Of a stretch of 64,000 nucleotides of DNA, positions 45,889 to 57,660 are shown piece after piece. The notes under the pieces are model-generated. The model was not told the DNA's origin. It made no database searches and saw only the letters and a program-made list of their open reading frames with translations. How positions within the stretch are numbered: the first letter of the stretch is position 1; the number at the start of each line of letters is the position of its first letter. The translations under genes were made by a program, and so were the position numbers. Source of the stretch: Parastagonospora avenae f. sp. tritici 18332-5 (lineage: Eukaryota > Ascomycota > Dothideomycetes > Pleosporales > Phaeosphaeriaceae); assembly GCA_022559985.1 (NCBI GenBank), contig JAFJTR010000001.1, positions 682,001 to 746,000 on the forward strand, written 5' to 3'.

Positions 45889-47147
45889 ATGCGGTCACCA
45901 CCTCCCGAGGTCCTGAAAACATGGCCGAAGCCCAACTACGTCGACCCAGTTACCCGGGGCTCTACTCTTATGATTGTCGAGCTCACATTGCTTCCTATTG
46001 CAATGATCGTGGTTTTCCTCCGGATGTGGGTGCGCGTTGCCTGGCTGAAGAAGGCTTGGTACGATGACTACCTGATGTTACTTGCGATGGTATGTACCCT
46101 GGCATCGGAACGACCGAGAGTGGCGATGCTAATACCCACCAGGTTTTCAGCATCGGTACAACCATCCTAGTCATCATGGCGTCTCAGTTGTATGGATGGG
46201 ATCGCCATGTCTGGGATCTTTTGCCCGTAACGTTGGAGCAAGGTCGAAAAGTAAGACTTGTGTAAGGCGTGTTACCATAAGCTGATTCTAACAACTCCCA
46301 GGCGTCCTTGGCGGGGCAAACCCTTTTCGTGCTTGCGTCGAGCACGGTGAAGATATCAATCCTCGTCTCGTACTTTCGAATCGCGCCTGAAAAGTCGCTA
46401 TTCCGAAAGTTGGTCTGGGGAACCTTTGCACTCGTTTTTGCCGCCTTCGTAGTATTCCTGGTAGCTTTATGGGTACAATGCATGTGAGTAACACCGAAAA
46501 TGATTAACGCCTTCAATGCTGACTTGCACAGCCCCATTTCCAGCTACTGGAAGCTGAAGTCAGACCACCGCGATTGCATTCCCGAGGGACCGCCCTTGAT
46601 CGTGCAGTCGACCCTGAACGTGGTCACGGACTTCATGATATACGCCTTGCCCATTCCCACACTCTTTTCGCTACAACTACCATGGAGCCAGCGTATTGGT
46701 CTCATCCTTCTCTTCGGCGTTGGTGGGATCATTGTCGTTGCTGGCTCCTTCCGGGCTTACTGGATACACTACACTCTGTTTGAAACCTGGGACGCGACAT
46801 GGGAAGGCTATCAGATATGGGTATGGACGGCTGTCGAGACCAACGTTGGGGTCATCTGTGGTTGCATTCCAGCCCTCAAGCCCTTGTTGTTCCCGTCCCG
46901 TGCGCGACAACACGGCTCGAAGTATGCCAACGGCTCCAGCCACAGCAGACGCAAAGAGAAAACCACGCCAGTGGTCGACCAGCTCGAGCTTGATACGCGC
47001 AAGCTGACAGAGACCGATGAGTCGCGATCCGACACAGCAGCGCGGGTGCGCGCCATGCAATACTCACCTTCACGGCCGATGAGTGGCGACACAGACAAAA
47101 GTCGCTTCGATCTTGACATCGAGCAACAAAAAAGCTACATGTACTGA
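45889..47147 (+). CDS. Rhodopsin-domain integral membrane protein (PTH11-like)
   Basis: Seven-helix fungal membrane protein of the large DUF/rhodopsin-domain family that includes PTH11-like receptors; a signalling role is inferred only from family. Exons: 45889-46089, 46143-46250, 46302-46483, 46532-47147 (368 aa); introns are 53, 51 and 48 bp with GTATGT/GTAAGA/GTGAGT donors. Hydrophobic helices can be read at roughly 25-50, 60-85, 105-130, 140-165, 195-220, 230-255 and 270-290. Family words seen are RMWVRVAWLKKAWYDDYLML in the first loop, the KISILVSYFRIAP helix 3 segment, DCIPEGPPLIVQSTLNVVTDFMIYALPIP, and ETNVGVICGCIPALKPLL before the tail. The C-terminal 80 residues are hydrophilic with several Ser, Arg and Lys clusters, a likely cytoplasmic tail. 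There is no CFEM domain. It starts at the first ATG in frame. Confidence 0.83.
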
Positions 47148-48753
47148 TGGTACTGTTTCGTTTTACCTTTGCTTGAGTACTTCTGTAGCCAGTAGGATTT
47201 CTCTAGGTCAACCCTACTCACCACCATACGTACTTGACATCTCCTTACGTTTCTTTTGGTTTCATCATGTCCGGGAGATACCACGATGGGCGGATACATT
47301 GATTTTGCGACTTTCATTTGTCTTGCAACTGCAATGCGAGCTTCGCGACGCTTGAGATCATTTGCCGTACTCAGAATGATAAGACCCTGACCCCACATCC
47401 TCTACTCGCGTCTTTGATGCTTTTTCGATAACCGTTTCAGTCAGGGCGACTGCTGATGTGCCGAGGCAGTGACTCGCTGTGCAGCTCAGTCCAACATCTT
47501 CGCATGAATAACCGCGTCATGGCGATGAGCCCCAACAGGTCAAGGTGCGCTATTTTTACCGACAACTTACTCGATTGCTAGGCCCCGCTCGACTGATGTT
47601 CCACTGTTTTCCAGAATACTGCAATGCGGCTCTTCACCGAAAAGGGGCATCTTGTCGCTTACATCATACAACCAAAAATTCAAGGTCGTTGGTTGAATGT
47701 TTGGACTGCAGCGTGGTCAAGAGCTTGGAAATGGTGCGACAGCCGAAGATTTTGTCTTCCGTTTTGCGTGTCAATGCACCGGCAGTCTGTGCTGCATGAT
47801 GTCACCCCATCTCTGGCTTTCGTTGTCGGGGGCATCGCATTGAGTTCTTCTCAGGTCCAAATCTCGGTCTCTTCAAGCGCACCGCCACCTTGACGGGACG
47901 TGAGTTGTCAAGGCTCGCCAGCGCAGCGACATGGACGGGACGGGATGACGTCTGGCATATCATCGGATGAAGATCCTCGGCTCGAATGATGCAAAGTTCT
48001 TGGTTGGGCTCACTCATTCAAAGGGCTCCTCGCAAAACAAGTTGCGCCTCAGGTTGAAGGCCAAAGGCCAGCCTTTCTTTTCGCGTCTGGGTGCTGGCGA
48101 TGGGCGTTGGTTTTGAGAGTCAAGGGCCAGCCATCAACCAGCGTGGCGGGTGCTTCCAAACGGCGCTAGTTGCAAATACCGAGGTTCCGGCGCCATCTGG
48201 CTGCAAAGAAGACATGCCAACTGCATCCAGTCTGCACGATGACATATCAGTGCAGACAGCTGTTCACCGACTCATTGCACCTCCAACACTTATCGATTGC
48301 GGCACTGTTAGGCGGTGCCTTGCATCCTGTGGGGGTCGGGCGCGTACAGAAGAGAAAACAGTTGCAACATCGATTGTTGCTCGGTCTACGAAATATGGCA
48401 AGGATGAAAGATTAATTTGGACTTTTACGCCGCGGCCGTGCAGTCTAACGTCACTCCCAGGCACGAGCGCGGCATCCTTTCCCATCGGTTGTTTGGTATG
48501 GCTTTAGACTTTGCTCCATTGAGGGTGTTTGAAGCGGCGCAGCTGGCCTTACTTTGCGTTCTGTGCCAGCGCACTGCATGCCCAGTGCTCCTTCCCGTTT
48601 GCAATCCATTCACCAGAAGGGAGGCACGGCCAGCACGCCGCCGCACGGACAAGTCCCTCGGCCGTATATCACCATGATGGAGCTGCCCTATGTATCCTTT
48701 TTGTCTACCGCACCCTCTCCAATTCAAACTCAACTTCAACCAAGCGTGCAATC
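47148..48753. other. Intergenic region
   Basis: About 1.6 kb between two plus-strand genes, holding the rhodopsin-domain 3' UTR and the promoter of the FAD enzyme. Open frames here are short and unsupported. Confidence 0.5.
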
Positions 48754-50352
48754 ATGTGGTCTCTACCCATTGCCGTGCTTATGCTCCTCCCACATGTTAC
48801 CCAAGCATTCCCTACCCGCCGCCATGAAGAACATAAGCCTGTCTGTATTATCGGCGCTGGTCCTGCGGGACTTTCTGCTGCTGGACGGCTTGAGCAGAAA
48901 GGCGTGAAAGCTATCATTTTCGACGAGCAAGAAGAGGTGGGTGGAAAGTGCCAATCTTGGTACGACGACAAGTAAGTGTTACACAACAAAACGTTACAAG
49001 GCGCATCGGCTGACGACCCACTCAGAGGCATCTTCCATCCGCTAGGCGCAGCATTCCTCTCCAACGCATCCTATCCCGAGACGCTCAAAGTGCTCAATCA
49101 GACTGATGTGTCGCTGGAGCCTTTTGCGCTTGCCGGCGCTCGCCAGATGTTTCGGTACAATTTCACCGACGCTTTTATCGATGCGAACCCGACCCCTGCG
49201 CCGCAGTTTTTTGCAACTGTAGCGGCGGAACTTCCGCGCTACGCTTCGCTTTGGAACCAACGCTTTGCACCCATTAGTGCGACTAACTACAAGGTGCGCA
49301 AGCTGTGCAATGTTGCGCCCAATCCGTCCACTGACACAAAAATAGAACGGTGTGCCTCATGAGTTCACAGTGCCCGGATCAGAGTGGTTTCGCATGAACA
49401 ACTTCACCGCCCTTCCGCTGCTGCTTGTCAACCCAGTTGCGCTCTACGGATATGGGGATATCAACATAGTTCCGGCTGTAAGTTACTAATGCATCTCCCG
49501 CATTACCTTTACAGGGATCAGGGCGTGTAAAAGCTAACACGCGACTAGCTCTACATTCTGCAGTACTTTACCCCTGACATCCTGACCGCTTTTGTCGGGC
49601 TGCATGAAGTTTACTACACGGACTTCCACAAGATTTTCGTCGAGTATACAAAGAAAGCGCTTTGCAAGACTGCCATCAAGACCTCTGCTGAGGTCCGCTG
49701 TGTCGATCGTTCCGGACATCGCCCAATCATCACTTACACGCAGCCAAGCGGAAACTATGTCAGCTACCACAAGCAGGAATGCTCCTCTGTCATTTTCGCA
49801 TTCCCGCCATCCATCGCCAGCTTAGAGCGTGCAGGCGTTGATCTTTCCGAAGAAGAGTACGACACCTTCCGCAACGTCACGACGCACCAGTACTACTCTT
49901 CAGCTGTTGAGCTCGATATGCCGTTTGGTGTAAGCTACATTGCGAACTCGACAAACGCTGCCGTACCACCACCCAATCTAGGCGAACCAGTTGCCGTATT
50001 GCGCCTCAGCAAGCAATCCAACGTCTCTGTCGCTTGGTCATGGGGTCCTTACGAGTACCAGACCGAAGAGGTGGGTCGAGATCTACTCATCAAGAGCATG
50101 TCGGCCCTGAACAAGGACCCGCGCAACGCAACCAAGCCGGCTGCGCCATTCGGTGAAGACAACATCAAGGCCTTCAAGAAGTGGGACTACTTCCCACACT
50201 TCGGCGCCGATGCGCTCCGCAGCGGCGCCTACGCCTCGCTCAACAAGCTCCAGGGCTGCAAAAAGAGCTACTGGGCCAGCGGCCTCAGCGGCATGGAGAT
50301 TGTCGAATGGGCAATCCGTGGCGGCCATGAAGTAGTCGACACATACTTCTAA
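48754..50352 (+). CDS. Secreted FAD-dependent oxidoreductase (amine-oxidase-like)
   Basis: Extracellular or vacuolar flavoenzyme. Exons: 48754-48971, 49026-49293, 49346-49477, 49549-50352 (473 aa); introns are 54, 52, 71 bp and fit GTAAGT, GTGCGC and GTAAGT donors. The N-terminus MWSLPIAVLMLLPHVTQAF is a clear signal peptide. The Rossmann fingerprint GAGPAGLSAAGRLEQKG lies at about 34-50, followed by FDEQEEVGGKCQSW, the FAD-binding GG-doublet typical of amine-oxidase-like proteins. Several N-glycosylation sequons are present (NAS, NQT, NFT, NVT, NST). The C-terminus has SGLSGMEIVEWAIRGGHEVV, resembling the final FAD-contacting helix. In the third intron an alternative TTACAG acceptor exists, but the later CTAG keeps the frame. 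Substrate is unknown; relatives act on amines or unsaturated lipids. No neighbour clarifies it. Confidence 0.78.
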
Positions 50353-51464
50353 GCGAAGTACCATCGACCACATCTTCCCCTCTTCACCTAAGAGGGAAAT
50401 CTAAGAAAACGCATATGGGTTGGATATCTGAGTTTACGGCATTTTTCTCGGAGCGGTTGTGCGATTTTTGCCGCCCTCCAGTTTACGACACGACATTTAC
50501 GATAGATGATTCCCCCCCCCGACTTTGATGTCATGATTACGCCCTGTACCAATATGTTTACGACTACGATGGTATGATGCGCGGTTATGAACTGGTCATG
50601 TTTGTTGGCTTATTTAATGGTAATGAGATCAGAAGGACTGGTGTGTTCTTATTGGGAGACGATCACTTGGATATGGATCTAGATAGAACAGTAATTGAAT
50701 CGTACATGATGACTACAATACCTGTCTTCTCAAATCTATTGAATATTTTCGAACTACTCATACCTGTTCTCACGCAAACTCGTACGGCAGCGCACAAAAA
50801 TACGACAACATAGATGCGCCACGCTTCCAACGCGGAGTCTCACATCAATCACTCCAAGTTGCAGAATGAACCGATGCCTCCCCGTTCCGAGACCACCTTG
50901 ACGAACCTCGGACGGTGGCCTCAGACTGGATAATCAACATTGTCAATCGGCAACCCGATGCTGCCCAGGTGAGTTCCCTGGGGGGTTGTATGGCGTGAGC
51001 GTCTTGACCATTAGACCACACATTCTTGATTGCTTCATGGGAGCTTCGATAGTTATGTCTTCCATGTTTGCATTATCAGAGACGAGTTAGTGAGATGGAC
51101 AGTAATAGTCGAGCAAGCATTCATGCGGACAGACGGGGAAATGTTTGCTCGATGAGGTGCAAAGCCGCATGTTGTAGGTCGTGCGACCATAGATCCCTGG
51201 GTTGTAAGCCACAAAGAAAAACTGGGGTGCCGAGGATGGAGATCTCGAATTCGTCTCGTCAGTTCATAGTCCCAGGCTGGAGGTTGTTTCTCATATTGAC
51301 TACTCTGCCACTCCTCTCTCACACCTTCCACCCTCCACCTCTCCTTAAGCACGAAGCGCAAAAAGAGCAACCAGTCACCCTCTCAATCATCGCCCGTCCT
51401 GCTAGGCTGCAAATCGTGTCAGTTGTTGATTGAGTGACGGAATATTGGACTGAATGAGCGGGCC
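50353..51464. other. Convergent intergenic region
   Basis: About 1.1 kb between the stop codons of the FAD enzyme (plus) and the HET-domain gene (minus). It holds both 3' UTRs and a nine-base C run near 50512-50520. No gene is evident. Confidence 0.5.
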
Positions 51465-53681
51465 TCAAATTATCTCGAATGCCGTCATCTCGGGCTTCAT
51501 CGCTTCGAACGCATGTGGGTAGAATAAAGCCATCCCCACGCGCTTGAATTTGCCTTGGCTGACCGAGTCTAGGAGAAGGCAGAAGTACACAAAGGGTGTC
51601 GTTTCCATCAACTCTGCTAGTTCATCTGCCTTGATATCTGTAAGTCTGCTACACATATACTACTAATTGCTCACTTACTTGATCAGATCTTTCATCGGCG
51701 CTGCCTGGTAAAGGCCTGAAATTAGGTCTGATTGTAATGTTCAGGTAACGACTTTCTCTAGAAGGCGGAGGGGTAGGCATTGGGGCTTGCTCAGATCCTT
51801 CGTCTGCTCCCAAACAAGGGCCTGACTCGTTTTCACCTATCGCACCAATATCAGCCATGGAATTCTTCTTTTCGTCCCTGTTTCTGCTCTTACTTTCGCT
51901 CTGGGTTGTCCGCCACCGACTAAAGGCCCTGGAAGGTCTTGGGGTGCGCCCTACGAAGAAGTATGACACTGAGGACAACGGCTCAGCGTCGAAGACGATT
52001 GCCCCGAGTGCAGGTTGCGTTTTTGACGGATCTCTAGCAATGTAAGCTGGGATTTCCGGCGTGTTGATTGAGAGTATGACTGCGAACTCGAGCTCTTCGA
52101 CGTAAGCGTAGCTGCGGAGGCGCCAGAGTATGCGTGTCGCGTCTGATGTGACAGTATCCATTGACAATGCCGACGTAGCTAGGTGACCCGTACTGCACAT
52201 GGTTTCAGAGGCGCTAACATCTAGCCGTCGAGTCATCGGTTCCAGATCCAACATGTCCAAGTGTATATTGTTAGTCCATTGCTTAGCTCCCCCAGTCGCT
52301 GCCCAACTCCAGGTAGGTAGGGGCAATGAGTCGGTGTCTATGCTCGGCGCTAGTTGTCTCCAGAGTAATTGCTGATGGAGCTTGTCTTCCCAAACGCCGT
52401 ATTTATGAAGAAATTTGTCTCCTCGTCTCCGTTGAAGATGGGTGACGATGCCCCTGAGTGCGTGGAGACGATCAGAAGGGTAGGTCAGGCTCCTCGCTGT
52501 GTATGAGCGCAAAAGCTGATCCCAAGAGCGTTTCTCCGTATGGCCCAGATTGACTCTCGAGCCTCCCTCCACTGCATCTATTTCATCACATTGCCAAGAA
52601 AGCCCAAGCGGCATACAGAATAAGATCCTTCGTGCGAGATACCATTCCTGTAGAACCCACCCCCGAGAGCGAAGAGGACAGTCCCACGGAACTCTTTTTT
52701 CTGTTTCCTTTGGCAGGATACTGATATTAAATACGCCTCTGGAGCCATGCGGCCCGAACGGCACGCTCCAGATTCGTGTATGAGGCCTGTCAGTTATGAA
52801 CAGTCCTTGCATTGGGTGTCTGGCTCCAGCTGCAGCCACAACCAATGCTGCATTACGGTAAACAGATTCCATTACTTCCGCTTGTGATCTCCAATCCTGC
52901 TCGTCGTCCTGGACTATGCAGAGAGAATCGATCCAGACATAGTCGATGCCGATACTGCGACCCAACAGTATGAAGTCCTGAAACGTTTTTGGCAGGGCTT
53001 CGAGGCTAATACCGTCAGTATGTTGTTGATAGTTGTCTCGCATCGTCCGCAGCGGCTGTTTGTCCTTAGGTCCCCAGCAGTGACTCAGAGCACAGTAGGT
53101 CCCTGTCTTACCATGGCTCTCTACTAATCTTACGAGCAAAGTGTTCATGTCGCCAGTGATTTGTAAAACGCGCTTCGGAAGTGCTTCGGGTGAAACTGCC
53201 AAGCAATCATGGTGTGATGCGCATTCGTTCATCCAGGACTGGGTCAGTTCACCTACCTCTTCCATTCGCCCACTGCAAATAGGTGACTGTGTGATGAAGA
53301 CATCAGAAGCCGGCGTACCTTCATTTGCATGTCAGTACTGATCTTGTTGCAAGCCAGGTACAACTTCATACCTGGATTCGCCCAGAGAGCAAGATTAACA
53401 TATTGACCCACGCTACAGAAGCAATATAATCCCTCAGCGCCCCGCAATTCGCTTCTCCATACTGACGTCTCCAGAGACAATGTCGCTGTTCTCTGATGCG
53501 CATTCAGGTTCATCGTATCGATCAATGACGCACATAGTTGACAAGTAATATGCATGTATTTCTTGAAGACGCGACGCTTGTAACCGGAACACACATCCAC
53601 ATAGCGGGTGTCGGGTAGATCCGCGTAATGGGGACTCGAGATCCATCCCACCAGGTCTAGGCAAAACTCGCATAGGTCCAT
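51465..53681 (-). CDS. HET-domain protein (heterokaryon incompatibility type)
   Basis: Probable cytosolic effector of fungal nonself recognition; HET domains trigger cell death in incompatible fusions. Exons: 53681-53372, 53318-51679, 51629-51465 (704 aa). Intron 1 (53 bp, GTATGA donor, TACTGACA branch, AAG acceptor) joins ANPG to TPASDV. Intron 2 (49 bp, GTAAGT donor) ends at CAAG at 51630; this choice keeps the C-terminal frame, whereas the earlier ACAG stops after six codons. The N-terminus has CEFC and CQLC pairs. The HET domain, about residues 178-330, reads YCALSHCWG, LPKTFQDFILLGRSIGIDYVWIDSLCIVQDD, EVMESVYRNAALVVAAAGA and LRSRGWVLQEWYLARRILFC. It ends with KFKRVGMALFY, a usual C-terminal element. 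A Ser/Pro/Glu-rich insert precedes the last exon. Confidence 0.84.
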
Positions 53682-54181
53682 GTCCTGTGCCAAAGTCAAA
53701 TAAAGTTCAAAGTTATAAGCGACTTGTGTTGATGGAAGGAAACGCTCCTAAAGATTCACTAGATGAGACTGCTGTGTCCAGGTGGCGATGGATACACCAC
53801 GTGATGCAAGGAGGGGCACCTGCAGTCAGCTGTACACATGTATACGCCGCATGCCCTTTGTATCGTGATTGGCCATCGCTGCTGCGATCCAGGAAATCTT
53901 ACGGCTTTCGCCAATGGGGTCGATGTGGTATTTCTTGAGCATGCGGTCATGTTGAAAGTGAAGAGTGTTTAGACGACGGCTGCGGCTCTGCAGGAGCCTT
54001 GAAAAGAAGCGTCAAGACGCGAACCGTGGCTTCCATGATAGCACCCAATTGTTGCGGTAGGCACAACTGGCTTAGCCATGCCATGGAACGTCGACTGTTA
54101 ATTCTCTCTAGAACTATGTAAGATTACTTCTAACGGCCTCACAATTTCTCCCGAACTCTACTATCATCCCAAGGAATAAAT
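53682..54181. other. Intergenic region upstream of the HET gene
   Basis: 500 bp containing the HET gene promoter and the 3' UTR of the SDR gene, both on the minus strand. The interval holds no convincing frame. Confidence 0.5.
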
Positions 54182-55257
54182 TTACTTCTCCTCAAAACCA
54201 ACCCACTCATTGCTCAATTTCCACAACTTCGCCTCGTTCTCTGGATCATACGCCCACTTTGCATACCCAGTGGCGAGTTCTCCACCTTCCCCATTCCAAG
54301 GCTTGCTCACCTGGCAGTCTTCAAGATACTTCCCACCTGTTCCCTCCCACACCTTCGCAACCGCAGCCCACACCGTAGTTGCCGCACCTTGCTCGATAGA
54401 CTTCATGCAGTTGCAGAGAGGCTCGTACGACGTGTACCGTTCAAGCGCACTTTGGTCGATGTGGTTGATGAGTGGAGTCAAGATGACGCCAGGGTGAACT
54501 GAAAGCGCGTGCAAGCCTTGGCTGCCGTAACGTCGCTCGATCTCGTTTGCGAACCAGATATTTGCTGTCTTGGAACGCCCATAGGCACGGATAAGATCGT
54601 ATTCGCCGCTCAGCATCAGGCCATCCACCTTTAGAGGATGCGAGCGGTGGGCCACGGAGGAAAGGCTTACGACCCTGCTATGGAAACCTGTCGTCGAAGA
54701 GCTCAACAACGCGGGCTTAAGGAGCTGGAAAAGCAGAAAGTGCGCGAGGTGGTTGGTGCCGAATTGCGATTCGAAACCGTCCGCGGTAATTTTTTCAGGA
54801 CTGCCCATGATGCCTGCATTGTTGATGAGGATGTTGAGCTTGTTGCCGCTGGCTTGGAGGAATTCAGCTGCACACTGCCGCACAGATGCCAAAGAGTTGA
54901 GATCGAGCAACAGCAAATCAGCCTTACCAGGCTCCAGAATTCCGTCCAAGGCTTTACGGCCCTTGGCGACATCACGGACAGTCAGAAAAAGGCGAGCGCC
55001 GGTAAGTTTCAGCGCGCGAGCAGTTTCGATGCCGAGCCCACTGCTGCATCCCGTGATCAAGACGGTCTTGTCGGCGAGTTTGCCTGCGCACGAGAAGTCA
55101 GATTGAAGACACGCAGGGTTCAAAATAAAGCACACATACCTTCCAGGTTGTTGTCTTGGACAATCTGGAGTGCTGTAGGTCGGGCATCTCCTGCTCCTTT
55201 GAGCTCCTTGTGAACATCTGCGTATCGTGTAAACTCTGGGGTGTTGTATTCGGCCAT
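54182..55257 (-). CDS. Short-chain dehydrogenase (retinol dehydrogenase / WWOX-like SDR)
   Basis: NAD(P)H-dependent oxidoreductase of the classical SDR fold. Exons: 55257-55140 and 55083-54182 (339 aa); the 56-bp intron has a GTATGT donor and GCGCAG acceptor. The first 40 residues (MAEYNTPEFTRYADVHKEL) form a short extension often seen in fungal SDRs. Motifs: TGCSSGLG (50-57), DLNSLASVRQC, NILINNAG (about 121-128), VVSLSSVAH with the catalytic Ser, and YGRSK (YxxxK). The C-terminus has the substrate-loop block SVHPGVILTPL and EQGAATTVWAAV...GGKYLEDC, which places it with the retinol-dehydrogenase/WW-domain oxidoreductase-like group. No signal peptide. Substrate cannot be predicted. Confidence 0.88.
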
Positions 55258-56177
55258 GATGCGTGCTAGAGAAGAGTAGTTCCAATCACTCGATTGAGAA
55301 GTAGATGATGCAAATGTTGAGAAGGTCTGCTGTGCACGAAAGGCTTGCTTGGTGTCGGATGCCGTTGTTGAAGAAGGGATTTGGCATTCTTATACTCGTC
55401 ACCCTCTGGATATTTGCGAAGTCCAGAAGTCCATGGCAGCACGGCCATGCCAAGTTTGATGATGTGATACCGGCCCGAGTATAGGATTCAACAGTGTCCG
55501 GATGACTGACGGAGTTCATACCCTTGGGTAGACCTCTGGAAGGTGAGCAGGCGTGCTTGGTATCCCATGTTCAGCTGCGGGGTCAATAATACAGGTTATT
55601 GATGTGTGAGCCCATAGACACGGCGGCGGACAGAGCGCGGCGAAGGGAGTCGGGCCGGCGCGGTTTGGCTCCCTACAGGAGCATGTTCCGGTGCATGCCA
55701 AGCAATGAGCATATACGGGGGATACGGCGCTGGTCAGAGTCTGTGTACGGGCCATGGATGAGTCTGTATGAGAAACAAAGAAGAGCCTATATGTACAGGG
55801 GGTAACGGGCCGTCGGCAGTTGAGATTTACTGACGACTACGATGGACAACAAGGTGGCTGCACCGATGACTATGAGTAAGACGGATGCTGGCAGCTAGAA
55901 TTACACATTAGATTTCTAGAAGAGGAAAGAGCAGGCGGGGATATTCTGGCAGCTTTTGTGACCTCTAGCACTTTTGCAGAAGTTATGGGTCCTTCAAAAC
56001 TGCTGTGCAGGCAGTTGAAGACATCCTCTGAGCGATTTGATGCAGGAGCCGTGGTGTTTTGCGGAGATTCGGCGTTTAGAATGTGACACGTGCACGCTAG
56101 TGGAATATCCCATCGCAAAGTTCAGAAAAGTTGCGAACGCCAACACCACAAGTCAGCGAAAGCTCTCGACCACAAAG
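55258..56177. promoter_or_regulatory. Divergent promoter region, SDR / KRR1
   Basis: About 920 bp between two head-to-head start codons. It supplies both the SDR and KRR1 promoters. Short frames on either strand (for example minus 55755-55516) are unsupported. I see no conserved ribosome-biogenesis promoter word beyond a partial GCGATG (as CATCGC) about 65 bp before KRR1. Confidence 0.5.
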
Positions 56178-57259
56178 ATGCCGTCCACACATAAGAAGGA
56201 GAAGCCTTGGGACACTGACGACATCGACAAGTGGAAGGTACGTCACATGAAATTATGCGCGCATGTTACTCGGCGCTAACAAGCGCACAGATCGAGCCTT
56301 TCAAACCAGAAGACAACACTGCCGGTGCCTTTACAGACGAGTCGCGTTTCTCCACACTCTTCCCCAAGTATCGCGAACAATACCTGAAAGGATCGTGGAA
56401 GTTTATTACCCAGGCGCTCGCGAAACATGGCGTGGGCTGCGAGCTCAACTTGGTGGAGGGCTCCATGACAGTATGGACGACGCAAAAAACCTACGATCCG
56501 GCAGCGATATTGAACGCACGTGATCTCATCAAGCTTCTCGCAAGAAGCGTGCCCGCTCCGCAAGCAGTCAAAATTCTCGATGACGAAGTTGCCATGGACA
56601 TTATCAAGACTCGAAATCTGGTTGGCAACAAGGAAAGATTCGTGAAAAGGAGGCAGCGTATACTGGGTCCTAACGGCTCAACTCTGAAAGCGCTGGAGCT
56701 GCTCACGGAAACATATCTGCTGGTACAAGGAAACACAGTTGCGGCAATGGGCCCTTTCAAGGGACTCAAGACGGTACGACGTATCATCGAAGACACTATG
56801 CACAACATACATCCTATATACGCGATCAAAGAGCTCATGATCAAGAAAGAGCTGGCAAAGGACCCAGAGCTAGTCAACGAGAGCTGGGACCGCTTCCTGC
56901 CCAACTTCAAGAAACGATCCCTCAGCAAGCGACGAGTACCACACAAGGTCACCGACAAGGCGAAGAAGGTCTACACGCCGTTCCCGCCGCCGCAAGAAAA
57001 GAGCAAGGTCGACTTGCAGATCGAGAGTGGAGAATACTTTTTGGGAAAACATGCCAAGGAGCGCAAGGCGAGGGAGGAGCGGGAGGACAAGATGAAGGAC
57101 AAGATGGACGCGAAGAGGAGGGAGCGCATGGCCGATTACGTCGCACCCGCAGAGGATGGCGAGAAGAAGAAAAAGAAGCGGAAGCGGGAAGAAGGCGAGG
57201 AAAAGAAGGAGAAAAGGAAGAAGCGCACTTCTGTTGAGGCCAATGGCGATGCAGAGTAA
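56178..57259 (+). CDS. KRR1: KRR1-like SSU processome component
   Basis: KH-domain ribosome assembly factor of the nucleolus, required for 18S rRNA processing. Exons: 56178-56237 and 56291-57259 (342 aa); the 53-bp intron has a GTACGT donor and GCACAG acceptor. The start MPSTHKKEKPWDTDDIDKWK is the family N-terminus. Two KH-like regions follow: the N-terminal one with FPKYREQYLKGSWKFITQALAKHGVGCELN, and the second with RRQRILGPNGSTLKALELLTE...VQGNTVAAMGPFKGLKTVRRIIEDTM. The block IYAIKELMIKKELAKDPELVNESWDRFLP and KPFPPPQxKSKxDLQIESGEYFLG pattern are strongly conserved. The tail is very Lys/Glu/Arg-rich and probably nucleolar. Yeast Krr1 is about 316 aa, so length is normal. A housekeeping gene with no odd features. 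Confidence 0.95.
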
Positions 57260-57660
57260 TCGCGCGTCTTGTCAATGGGCTGCCCTTGAGCCCATAATTC
57301 GGCTCGATGAAGCAGGGTAGTGCCAGCGGGTGATGCCGCGACTACAGTTTCTATAAAAGTACAGGCACAGGCGCTTCAAGCATTGATAGGTGTTCAGGTA
57401 GCTATTTGCAGTTCAAATACCCAATCTTTCTTCACAACAAGGTCGCATCGTCCACGGGTATCCCATTGTCGTCTTGGCTGCTGCTTCTAGACCTGACTCA
57501 GCAAGATCTTGGTGTGCTATATTTAGCGCGATGCTCAAACATCTCACGTCTCGAGAGGCGTTGCCGCGTCGTGTTCAGCATTACGAGCCACGATGTCGAA
57601 AAACCTTTCAACCATACTCTCGCTTGATTTTTCGTCTGGTGCTCGTTACCCTTATACATT
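57260..57660. other. Intergenic region between KRR1 and the SET gene
   Basis: 400 bp between two plus-strand genes. It contains the KRR1 3' UTR and the SET gene promoter. I see no other feature. Confidence 0.5.

Noticed and set aside
36764..50352. Agmatinase, cyclase-like, transporter, rhodopsin-domain and FAD enzyme as one biosynthetic cluster
   Set aside because: Large gaps (1.5, 3.2 and 1.6 kb), no core synthase (PKS, NRPS, terpene synthase) and no pathway regulator; the grouping is not supported.
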